From: Auanema rhodensis
Lineage: Eukaryota; Nematoda; Chromadorea; Rhabditida; Rhabditidae
Direction: 5' to 3'
DNA: 64,000 nucleotides
NCBI GenBank assembly: GCA_964057225.1
Contig: OZ059896.1
Location: forward strand, 11,454,501 to 11,518,500
The translations under genes were made by a program, and so were the position numbers. Positions 12,242 to 22,213 of this stretch are shown one piece after another. Within the stretch, counting starts at the first letter, position 1. Each line of letters starts with the position of its first letter. The notes beneath the pieces were generated by a model that saw only the letters and a list, made by a program, of their open reading frames with translations, was not told the DNA's origin and ran no database searches.

Positions 12242-13576
12242 TTACAAACTGGTATCAATATATGGAGCACGATTGTTGTCAATTGAAAGAATAGAGTCAT
12301 ATTCTGCATAAACAATAGCATATAAACCCTCTTGCGGCGTTTGTTGACCAAATTCCAATTTCAGGGCCACATTACCTTGTCGTATAACATCAAATAACTC
12401 GGACGAGTGTACAGTCGGTGAAATATCAAATACAAAAAATGTGAAGCCGGTTTTATACATTGCTGGTGTAATACCATTGGATGAATCTGTACGACCAAGA
12501 CCCAAACCCTCCAACATGTCAATATATGCTGTGGCATAGGAAGAACGCCATTCTAAATTATAAGGGCGGGTAGGTATTACCCGATTGTTGAGCGTCAAGT
12601 ATATATTTTTCAATTCAAACGGTTTAAAGTTGAATGGCGAATGTTTAAAAGTACCATTATAGGCGTGTGCGCCGACAAGACCTACTACAACACGTTTCGG
12701 TGTATGCGACGTGAATAATATGTTATTGGGTGAATCCAAACGGCCTCCTTCTATGAAATAAGAGCGCATTTTCACTGACGTCATGGGGTAGTGTATTCGT
12801 TCCTTTACAAGTTTATCTTCTATAGCCATAGCTAATCCAGCGTTTAGATCAAACTCTTGAATAAGCAAGTGCACATCGTTGATATCTATTTTCAGGTTTG
12901 GAAACTCCTCCTTCGTTGCAGCATCCTTGCTTTCATTATTCCATCCAAGTGTGTCAATTAAGAAATTATCACGGTTTGGATATGCAGTTAGCTCCATTTT
13001 TGAATAGTTTACAAACAGTCGTTCCTGATTGAATAAGTCGATACTGATGGGAGCAGCCATCTCACACAATATGCCATTTTTAACAAGCCCTTGTCGCGCT
13101 CTAAAGCCAGGACTGGCTGCATTATCTATATATCTATCCGCATAATAGCCTGATATGGCAAGTTTGCTCTCTTTAACATCGTTGCTATACATTAGAATAT
13201 TCTCAATATATGTTTTGTAGGCATGATTTACGGTAGAGTCATACACGCTAACATCACCAATTTTTAAATGATACGAGTGTATCAAACTGGCTGCAAATTG
13301 TTGGCATGGTGCAAAAACAAGGTTGTCTGGTACCGGATCACCGTTTGTGGTTACAATTTTGAATTTTACATTCAACCAACACCTTCTCAGATTAAGAAAT
13401 GATTTGGAATTTTGGGCTATAACAAATTCCCATGGTCCTTGAGGAAGAAAAGTATTTTTTAAAGGAACTTGTACAGTACGAGTGGATTCAACACCTAATG
13501 CCGACGCCGGTATGTCACTATAATTAATATTAGGTAAAAGTGCTTGTGCTGATTTTGAATCTATCAATTTAGCCAT
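12242..13576 (-). CDS. mcp: E2 major capsid protein
   Basis: 444 aa, intact, the subfamily II version. It differs from the E3 copy by scattered conservative changes (for example around residues 160-170 and 215-225), with no indel. Its ATG follows directly on the stop codon of the minor protein gene at 13577. Confidence 0.8.
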   Translation of the reverse strand: MAKLIDSKSAQALLPNINYSDIPASALGVESTRTVQVPLKNTFLPQGPWEFVIAQNSKSFLNLRRCWLNVKFKIVTTNGDPVPDNLVFAPCQQFAASLIHSYHLKIGDVSVYDSTVNHAYKTYIENILMYSNDVKESKLAISGYYADRYIDNAASPGFRARQGLVKNGILCEMAAPISIDLFNQERLFVNYSKMELTAYPNRDNFLIDTLGWNNESKDAATKEEFPNLKIDINDVHLLIQEFDLNAGLAMAIEDKLVKERIHYPMTSVKMRSYFIEGGRLDSPNNILFTSHTPKRVVVGLVGAHAYNGTFKHSPFNFKPFELKNIYLTLNNRVIPTRPYNLEWRSSYATAYIDMLEGLGLGRTDSSNGITPAMYKTGFTFFVFDISPTVHSSELFDVIRQGNVALKLEFGQQTPQEGLYAIVYAEYDSILSIDNNRAPYIDTSL

Positions 13577-14041
13577 TTAAATACGATACGACCGCTCACG
13601 AGTTATGCACAGACGCTTATGAGGTTTTGTGGTTTTGCGTCGTCGCCGCTTGCCCAAACCGGTAAGATCTCGTATAGCCTGCCGGCCGGCTGTTTTAAGA
13701 GTTTGCTTGATATTATCGCCCTTGAGCACCCCATCAACAATTTCATTGCTAGTTTTTAGCAACTGGCCGCCAAGAGGTGAATTTACAACTGGACTATTGC
13801 TTACAGCACTGGATAATGCATTCCTTCCAGCATTGATGAGATTTTGGGCTATAGGTGATTGAATAATGCGTGGTAAAAACGATGCCAATGTTGCCAGTAT
13901 ACCACCCAGGCCATGACCTCTCTGCATACCACGTTGAAACATCATTCCACTAAATGGCGCCCCACCCATTTGTTGATTCAAAAGTGTTGTCCATTGAATT
14001 GAGTTCAAGTCTAGAAGAAGGTGTGGCATATTGAACCGCAC
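13577..14041 (-). CDS. E2 pX/pVI-like basic minor capsid protein
   Basis: 154 aa, intact. The arrangement is the same as in E3: a Gly-rich hydrophobic middle and a GKRRRRK C-terminus. The start codon is 38 bp from the divergent protease start; an inner Met five codons in is an alternative start. Confidence 0.55.
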   Translation of the reverse strand: MRFNMPHLLLDLNSIQWTTLLNQQMGGAPFSGMMFQRGMQRGHGLGGILATLASFLPRIIQSPIAQNLINAGRNALSSAVSNSPVVNSPLGGQLLKTSNEIVDGVLKGDNIKQTLKTAGRQAIRDLTGLGKRRRRKTTKPHKRLCITRERSYRI

Positions 14042-14079
14042 GTGCGCAATACAAAAGTTACACTAGATCATTTTACTAA

Positions 14080-14535
14080 ATGTATTCGTCTGAAATAGCG
14101 TCACTATTGCGATCTGTCCGCATCACTCGAAAACTATTCCTCGGTGTATTTAGCGCGGATACTCTACCCAAAACACGTCGAAAGAACTTTGCACTTGTTG
14201 TAAATACTGACACACACGATAAACCGGGCACACATTGGCAAGTCATCTTTGTACGTAATGATCAAGCCTACTTTTTCTGTAGCTTGGGTTATAAAATGAA
14301 CAAGTACATTCGTCATTATCTGGCCAAATATAAAAATGTAAAAGTTAATACTTGCAAACCACAACGCATAATTGAATACACTTGTGGTGGTTATGCAATA
14401 TTTGTAATACTAATGTTGTCAGCTGGTAATACATTTGAAAGCATTTGTTCATTTTTTAAACTATTACAAAACGATGATGTCTTTATTAAAGCGTTTATGC
14501 ATAAAGTATTCGACTATAAATTATCTAGCATATGA
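14080..14535 (+). CDS. E2 adenain-like cysteine protease
   Basis: 151 aa, intact. His52 lies in THW 51-53, the Gln in KPQR at about 95, and the catalytic Cys102 in TCGGY. As in the other copies, position 67, in YFFCSLG, is Cys where the family usually has Asp or Glu. Confidence 0.82.
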   Translation: MYSSEIASLLRSVRITRKLFLGVFSADTLPKTRRKNFALVVNTDTHDKPGTHWQVIFVRNDQAYFFCSLGYKMNKYIRHYLAKYKNVKVNTCKPQRIIEYTCGGYAIFVILMLSAGNTFESICSFFKLLQNDDVFIKAFMHKVFDYKLSSI

Positions 14536-14581
14536 TCAACCTCGCCATTAAAACGTCACCTGCTACATTAGGTGGTCAGTT

Positions 14582-14752
14582 ATGAATATTCCCTGTCACT
14601 GTGAATTATGTATAAGATACACGTTGGAACAATCTGTGCCAACACCCCTGTACAAAAAGATTTTGAAACGTATTTCAGTGCCATTCATTAAAGGAATATC
14701 TCTGGGACTAGGCTTTTGTACAACACTAGTCATTATTCCACTCATTATATAA
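14582..14752 (+). CDS. E2 56-aa membrane protein
   Basis: Subfamily II version. The N-terminal CHCELC is conserved and the C-terminal hydrophobic segment ends in LII. Its stop codon lies inside the TATATAAAAG box at 14746-14755. Confidence 0.6.
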   Translation: MNIPCHCELCIRYTLEQSVPTPLYKKILKRISVPFIKGISLGLGFCTTLVIIPLII

Positions 14753-14793
14753 AAGTGAGTTGACTGTGTGTGGTTGTTTTTTATTTTCCTCTA

Positions 14794-15258
14794 ATGGAAC
14801 TTTTATGTAACAAGTATTGTGTTACGTGCAAGGAAATATTTTCATCAGCCAAGCATTTTAGTGATCACGTATTAAAAAGACATGACGGGATTCAACCCGT
14901 ATGTAACAGTTATATCAGCAATGCTGACTTTATTCAAAAATATGGACATTTGGATGGTGTTCGTAGACGTTTGTGCCCTTATTGTAGTGAAACTTTTGGA
15001 ACAAGATTCAATTGTCAGCGTCATATTCGGCGTCTTCATAATAGTAATGGAACGAATGGTAAAGATGGTGATGGAAATGATACCAGCGAACCCTCTGAAA
15101 AAACTGAGGAGTTTGTACAGTCAACCGAACCAAAACGATGCCGCTGCAATAGTAACCGAGAATATTCACAACACGAGCCGCGCATCGAACAAAACGGCGC
15201 TGAACTACCTTTTAAACCTTCGAAAATCGTAATGTGGTCTTGTATAACTGTTGAATAA
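14794..15258 (+). CDS. E2 C2H2 zinc-finger protein
   Basis: 154 aa. Fingers are C9/C12/H25/H30 and C61/C64/H77/H82. The Met at 14794 is preferred because it lies 48 bp after the TATA box; an in-frame Met at 14770 would lie only about 24 bp after it. The stop codon lies inside the AATAAA at 15254-15259, which is shared as a palindrome with the penton-like gene. Confidence 0.72.
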   Translation: MELLCNKYCVTCKEIFSSAKHFSDHVLKRHDGIQPVCNSYISNADFIQKYGHLDGVRRRLCPYCSETFGTRFNCQRHIRRLHNSNGTNGKDGDGNDTSEPSEKTEEFVQSTEPKRCRCNSNREYSQHEPRIEQNGAELPFKPSKIVMWSCITVE

Positions 15259-15263
15259 AACAT

Positions 15264-15639
15264 TTATTTCACATTTTTAACATGTAATGTAACAACTGTA
15301 GAACCATAATTAAATTGCATAGGGCGGCCAAATTCATCTAAAATTTCAATACGTATAGTATCGAGTGTTTGCTTAGTGATTGGTACATAACGAATAGGAT
15401 TAAATGTTTTGGCAATCATTTTACCAAATTCGGTGGGAGGTGGTACAGGTAAACATGCAAGTAAATTAGCTTTCACATTACCGAGAATGGAATATTCTAC
15501 AATATCACAATATATATACATTGTATTAATGTTATTTGAAAAATCAATGGGGCGCCTGGCTATTAACGTGTCGTTGATAATTTTATTCTCAAAGCCAAGA
15601 AAATATGCGAGAGCATCACCGAGTGTTGCATTCAATAAG
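15264..15639 (-). pseudogene. E2 penton-like gene, C-terminal part, cut by E3
   Basis: This is the C-terminal ~125 residues of the penton-like protein; the frame enters the E3 TIR at 15640. The N-terminal part is at 31297-31787. The intact equivalent is in E4 (46422-47282). The gene was intact before E3 arrived, since the halves meet exactly at the AATAAG duplication. Confidence 0.9.
15634..15639. repeat. Left TSD of E3 (AATAAG)
   Basis: It is repeated at 31297-31302, directly outside the other terminus. The intact gene in E4 has one related site. Confidence 0.95.
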
Positions 15640-16659
15640 AGTAGAGAGCCGTGCAAAATTTACTAACCACGCCCCCAAACAGCTGTCAAAAACATACTTT
15701 TGGGGGGCGTCAGCTGCTAAAAACATACTTTTGGGGCGCGTCAGCTGTCAAAAACATATTTTTGAGCGTCAGCTGTTAAAATCATATTTTGGGATCATGG
15801 TTCATGGATTCTCCTTTTTTAAATTTAAAAATCATGATTTAAAGCATGATTTTTTTTTAAATCAAATTTAAATATGCTTTTAAATGTATGTATATATTTT
15901 TAATTATTTTTAAATATATTAAGTAAAAATAAAAATCTTAATTTTAAATATTTAAATTATATTTAAATTTTATATATATAAATTATATTTAAACTTTAAA
16001 TATTTAAATTATATTTAAATTTTATATATATAAATTTTATTTAAACTTTAAATTTTATATATAAATTATATTTAAATATTTAAATATTTAAATATGTAAA
16101 TTTGTTTTTTAAATTTTATTTATTTATTAAATTTATTAATAATGTTTGTTTACTTGATTTGTTTATTTTTTATTGTATTGTGTTTGTATTGTTTTTATTT
16201 TAAAGAACAGTAAAATTTTTGCATGTATATCGTTTTGTTCACCGTACTTGTTATGGGTAATTCAATGGAACACATATCGAAGGTTAATTCGATAAGAACG
16301 ATATGAAATACAAAATTCAATGGAACACATATCGAAGGTTAATTCGATAAGAACGATATGAAATACAAAATTCAATGGAACACGTATCGAAGGTTAATTC
16401 GATAAGAACGATATGAAATACCAAAATTTAATGGAACACATATCGAAAGTTAATTCGATAAGAACGACATTAAATTATTAATTTTTGAAATTACAAATTG
16501 TTATTAATTATATTTATTCTAACAAGTAAAGGTTTCAAATTATAATAAAAGATTAGTTTTAAACTTTATTTCACTAATATAACAATACAATAACTAAATA
16601 GAGCACACATTGAAGGTAAATACAATAAGATTAACAAACAGTTGCGCTGACCTCAATGA
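15640..16659 (+). repeat. Left TIR of E3
   Basis: Four CAGCTG units form the tip. An almost pure A/T block (15940-16100) of repeated TTTAAATTTTATATATATAAATTA words follows; it is longer than in E1. Four ~55-bp units then have TATCGAA-N6-TTCGATA at 16275, 16330, 16385 and 16441. The right TIR has only two such units, so the repeats are length-variable between the two ends of one element. Confidence 0.85.
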
Positions 16660-16863
16660 AACGCATAAAGTTAATTTAATAAGAACTAATAACAAAAATT
16701 AATCCGACGGGGACAATAAAAACAGATGTATTCAATAAGCTTATTTATTTTAAAGTTTATCGCAACTGCTAGTTTTGACAGCTGTACCCAAATCCATGTT
16801 ACATAACAAATTACAATGCCAACAGCAATGTGTAGACTGATGTATTCATTATATCAAGGTACA

Positions 16864-19800
16864 ATGGCTGCTAATAGGTTGTGTCTTTTTGATTATTTGT
16901 TTGTAAACTTTTTCTTTTTTTAGTTATAAACGTTTATGTGAAGAGCTAGGATTTGATTATGAAGAAATCAATCAGCTCAGGTAATTTAACAATATTTTGA
17001 ATCTTTATATATATTTTGTTTTTTAGTAAACGTATAAAGTTTACCGAGGCTGGTGGGATCGAGCTCTGTGAGCCCACATCACCCACTTTTAACAGTGGGC
17101 CCTCATCATCAAGGGTTATTGAAGTAATAACCTTGGATGACAGTGATGAGTAAGCGATATTAAAAATTATAACAATTAGTTTTTTCTTTTTAAGCGAATG
17201 GGATCCTGCTACCCCATCAACCAGTGGAGGACAAGTCGGATATGGAGCGGCATTCAACGATGTCTGTAAAATAGAGGTGCGATCTTTTATTTACATATCA
17301 TTTCATAATATATCTTTTGAAACATGAAATTTTCTCTTGCTCCAATTGCATATTTTGAAAACATTTTGAAATTTATTTCTCTTTTTCAATTGCTCTCTCT
17401 CTCATCTTTACATTTCATCTCAATCTATATCTTTTTTCAAACAAATTGCAAGTATTTTGAAATTTACATATTCATTCTTTTGAACAACATTCATTTTAAA
17501 ATCTTTACATTTCATCTCACTATCTATCTATCTTTCCTCATCAATCTTTCTTTCAACCAATTTTGAATTCTTACAAATTATAAATATTTCAAACATTTTG
17601 AACTAGTAAAATAATAAAACACAATCTTGACCTTTTCATTTATTTTTTAACATTAACAAATGTTTATAAAAGTTTTTTCAAAGTTGAAAAAAAAAAAAAA
17701 CTTTATATTTAAAAATCAAATGCCATTTATTTTTAAACATTAATAAAAATAATTTAAAGAAAAGTAAATTTATAAAAAGTTATAAACAAAAATTATTTAT
17801 ATTTAAACTAAAAGCGTATAACCATTATAAAAAGTGTGTATTATAGTGGTCGCACCGACGCATAAAACGCACTGGTCGGTTTACCAACGTGGTCGTTAGA
17901 TCGCTCACGTTCCCACATTTGGAAAACATTAATGAGCCAATGCATGTTGTCATGCCGCGGCTATTTAATGAGTTCCTTGATCGGTGCCTTGCTGAAAGTG
18001 GTGTGCCAGATAAACAAAAAGCACTATTTTGTTTATCAATAGAGCACCCATCCTTTGAAAAGGGATCCATATTTATGGATTTCCGTAGAAGGGAGCATTT
18101 GGATGGCGTTGCCATCATGAATGCCATCAGCAAGGTACAGCAGTCAAAGCGAGAGGCTGTAATTAGCCAGGCAATGAATATTGAAATGTATGTGTTTGAT
18201 GAGAGACCAGTGCAGCCAAGCCTGATGCCTGGTGAAGGTAGAGTTGGTTTCTATTTTGATGCCGAACTCAAAATACCTGGCACAATTGAAAACACTGACA
18301 CTCATTGCCTGGCTAGAGCAGCAGTTGTGGGAATGTGGAGAGCCGATGAAGAGGCAGCAGAAGATGTTGTTGAGAAGCGGAGGATTCAAAATCTTCGTCG
18401 CAACTACATCTTGTTGCCAAATCAACCACATCATATCAATTTATTGAATAGGTGTGGTATTTCTGTACATTTACCAAATTATAATTTGAACCATTTAAAT
18501 ATTATTGCAAGTTGTAATACAGACTATAAGTTTGTAGTATACGCTAGGCCACCTGGACAGCGTATGTACGCTATTCAGCGTATCTTTAATGAAACGGCTA
18601 GCAAAGTGGTAACACTAGGCTACCGAAATAATCATTATGACTGTATTACAACTTGTAGTAGATCACAGATTTTTGATGGTATTATATGCCAACACTGTAA
18701 ATTATCTTACAAAACAGTGTTGCATAGATGTAAAGCCAAGTGTAAGAAATGCCACACCTTAAAATGTAATTCGATGGAAAATGTGGTTGAAAGTAGCATA
18801 AGATGTGATAGTTGTAGAGTTTTGTTTAAAACTCGTCAATGCTTTGACAGGCATATTAGAAAAACATGTCGAATGTTTAAGGTAATTTAAAAAATATATA
18901 TAAAATTTTACAAGACTAAATTCAGACATGTGAAAACTGTGATCATTATCACAGAGTACGTGCTGATAGACCGCACAATTGCAATGAAAAATTTTGCAAA
19001 AAGTGTGGGCAAACAAAGCCTGAAGATCACTCTTGTTGTTGGGTACCACCTAACGACAAGAAGAAGGATCAGTTAAAAAAGAGGCAAGAGAAATACAAGG
19101 TTTGTATTTTACATCTTTACAAGTGTAATACTTACTTGTTTAAGATTATATTCTATGACTTTGAAACGGTTGTGTTAAAAAGCGGTACAAATGTTCATGA
19201 ATATGCAGATGAACAATGGCCCAATATGGTTGTGTATAATAAATTTTGTGAAAGTTGTATAGACGCCAACTCATGTGAAAAATGCACAACCAAGGAGGGC
19301 CATTTTGGGTACCAACAAGGTGATAGTGAATGGTCTGTAACAGATCGTTTCCTTGATTGGTTACTCAACTCTGTTGAGAATGATAATGCAATTTTGATTG
19401 CGCATAATGGTTCACGCTTTGACATACATTTCTTGGTGTCTAGGCTGATAAACCGTGGTATATATCCTGATCCAATTTTAAATGGGACCAAGATTATAAG
19501 CATGGTTGTCAAGCCTTTAAGAGGTCAAAAATTTAATCATTTATATTTTAAAGATAGTTATTTATTAGTGCCTTTACCCCTATCAGCGTTACCCAAGGCA
19601 TTTGGTGTACCTGATATGAGTAAAGGACAGTTTCCTTACCTCTATAATCACCCAATAAATTATGGCAAAGTGTTGCCATCTTTACCACCAAAACAGTACT
19701 ATTGTACTGCTAGAATGAAAGCAGAAGACCTAGCTTCATTCGATATTTGGTATGAAGAGCGTAATCAAAGAGCGTTTGATTTTGATGAAGAGCTTTTGGA

Positions 19801-22075
19801 ATATTGTAGGACAGATGTCCGTATTTTAACCAACTGTATGAAAGTTTACATGAAGTTGGCAACCGCCACCACTGGCTGGAACCCTGTCATACAATGTATG
19901 ACATTTGCCAGTTTCTCTTTATTCCAGGCAAGTTTTTTAAAATACAAGCATTTTCAAAACTATTATATTACAGTTGAAAATGAATCATATTAAAGAGAAC
20001 CAAGTGGGTATTCTGCCCGAGACTGGTTATTATGCCGGTCAAAAGCAGAGTATAATAGCCATAAAGTATATAAAATGGCTAGAACAAGGATTGGGCCGCC
20101 CATTAATGCATAAGCTTAATGGTGGCGAATTTGCAGTGAGAGTAGATGGCCATCGCTATCTACTCGATGCTTATGACCCCGTTGCCAATCATGGCTATGA
20201 GGTGAGTAATTTGTAATAAATGTAAAAAAATGCAAATTTTTGTAGATTAATGGTTGCATTTACCATGGTTGCCCCCAGTGCACCAACAAGAGCGCTATAG
20301 CACCAGGCAGAAATGGTGAAACAATGGAAGAGGTAATTGTGACTTTTTTAATCATTTTAATTTGAAAAATTTAGGTTTATGATAAAACCATGAAAAGGCT
20401 TGAAGCAATTCAAAGCCAAGGCATTAGTGTTACCACAGTGTGGGAGCACGAAATTAATGCACAAATTTCGGCCAATGAAGAAATGGCGAAATTTATGCGT
20501 GAAACAAATGTTGTTACACGCTTGGCACCTAGAGATGCCTTTACCGGTGGCCGCACCCAGACATATAAGCTTTTGGCACAAGCTTCGGATAGATACTCGC
20601 TCGAGTATGTGGACTTTTGTTCACTATATCCATATGTCACCGCTTTTGATGCCTATTACCCTGTAGGTAATCCCAAAGTTATTACTGAGGGTTTCAAAAG
20701 CTTTGAGACATGTTGCCCATACAAGGGGCTAGTAAAATGTGACGTGCTTGCACCCACAAATTTGCTGTACCCTGTATTAGGCACACGTATTGGCGGTAAA
20801 TTAATTTTTACAAACTGCCGCACTTGTGCAGTCAAGAGTAAAAATGTAACATGTGAGCACCAGAATGATGTAAATGCTAGAAAGCTGCATCTAACTGTGA
20901 CACATGTTGAGCTCGAGTGTGCCATACAACGTGGCTATAAAGTGCTTAATGTGCATGAGGTGTGGCACTGGGAAGAATGGCAACAAGGCGGCCTGTTTAA
21001 AGAATTTGTACAAAAGTACATAAAAATTAAACAAGAGGCGTCGGGCTGGCCAAAGCCAAACATGACAGAGGAAGAAAAGGTATGTTTTAATAAAAGTATC
21101 ACATTAAATAGAATTTTACAGGTAATATATCTCCAAGAGCACGAGGAGAACACTGGTGTTGCTCTGGAGAGCAATAAAATTGAGAAGAATGCTGCCATGC
21201 GTAGCATTGCCAAACTGCAGCTAAATAGGTTTGTAAACTTTTTTAAAACAATACATTACAAATTTGCTTATAGTGTCTGGGGTAAAATGGGTCAAAGACC
21301 TGATAAAGCCCAAACCAAGATTATTGGTGTTGAGGACCCGGAAATTGGTAGGATCATTACTGATCCTGCAAGGGAACTCACTGGGTTCAAAATTGTGGAT
21401 AATGTTGCGTACTGCACAACAGTACCAGAGGATTCACATTTGGCACCACCGCCTTTTACAAATGTAGCTATTGCGGCCTATACAACCGCTCATGCAAGGC
21501 TACTATTGTATAAGGCAATGGAGAAAATTGGAAAGAATTTGGTGTATACAGGTAATGTTATACTTTGTATTCAATTTAAACTTACATTATTTAGACACGG
21601 ATTCACTAATTTATCAAAGGTGCCTGGATGAGCCAGATCCAATTGAGGATATGAAGGGTGAATGGTTAGGTAAACTAACCTCTGAAATACCCGATGGTTG
21701 GTCAATGACCAAGTTTGTGTCACCAGCGGCAAAAGTTTATAGTTATAAACTTGTAAATGCAGCTGGTGATGTAAAATATGTAACAAAGGCAAAGGGAGTG
21801 GTAAGTACGAGCTTTGACTTTTCAAATAATTTTATAATTTACAGACGTTGGACCACACGGCAGCGTCAGTGGTAAACTTTGAAAGTATGGAGCGACTGGT
21901 TCGCGGTCTCGTTATGGATGGAGAGAAATTGGTTTTAAAAACCAATACAACCTTGTTAAAGAGGCAACTCGGTGCCATATCCACAATGGATATGACAAAA
22001 AGTACTAGAGTCGTAATGGATAAACTTTGTTATCTACAAGATTATAGTACTTTACCCTACGGTTATTGTGAATAA
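16864..22075 (+). CDS. polB: E3 protein-primed DNA polymerase B, 14 exons, intact
   Basis: Replicates the element, presumably from a protein primer at the TIR ends. Exons: 16864-16877, 16924-16980, 17027-17149, 17195-17276, 17847-18881, 18926-19099, 19145-19927, 19974-20201, 20246-20332, 20375-21079, 21122-21228, 21274-21551, 21595-21800, 21845-22075; predicted 1369 aa. The first four exons give a disordered acidic leader with VIEVITLDDSDE. Exon 5 and exon 6 carry many CxxC pairs (probable zinc binding). Exon 7 holds the 3'-5' exonuclease (FYDFET, HNGSRFD, YCRTD); exon 10 holds motif A (DFCSLYP); motif B (NSVWGK) and motif C (DTDS) are split by introns. Twelve of 13 introns are 42-46 nt; intron 7 (19928-19973) has a GC donor. 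The ATG was chosen because it precedes the first donor and the whole chain of phases fits. Confidence 0.93.
17277..17846 (+). other. Long intron 4 of E3 polB
   Basis: A 570-nt low-complexity intron, close to the E1 version apart from small indels in CT and A runs. No gene was recognised in it. Confidence 0.75.
19928..19973 (+). other. GC-AG intron in polB (E3 copy)
   Basis: The donor reads CAG|GCAAGT, the standard form of the rare GC-AG class, and the acceptor is TTACAG. Only this junction joins the exonuclease exon to the next in frame with sensible protein on both sides. All four copies have the same GC donor (9953, 37901 and the mirror site in E4). Confidence 0.75.
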
Positions 22076-22168
22076 TATATTTGAATTTATAAATTTTTAT
22101 CTTGTATATATTTGTATTTATAAAATTTTATCATTGTACATGTATTTATTTTTAAAAATAGTTGTATT

Positions 22169-22181
22169 AATAAATTTTATT
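22169..22181. terminator. Shared palindromic poly(A) signal, polB/MCP of E3
   Basis: AATAAATTTTATT serves both convergent genes, with AATAAA on each strand. It lies 94 bp after the polymerase stop and 32 bp after the capsid stop. Confidence 0.6.
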
Positions 22182-22213
22182 CTTAAATCTTTTAAAGAAT
22201 TTTATTACATACA

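Noticed and set aside
15940-16100. Replication origin in the A/T-only block of the E3 TIR
   Set aside because: It is simple repeat expansion missing from E1, so it is not needed by the subfamily.
16262-16480. CRISPR-like array of spaced palindromes
   Set aside because: Spacers are not unique (the unit itself repeats), the genome is eukaryotic, and no cas genes exist.
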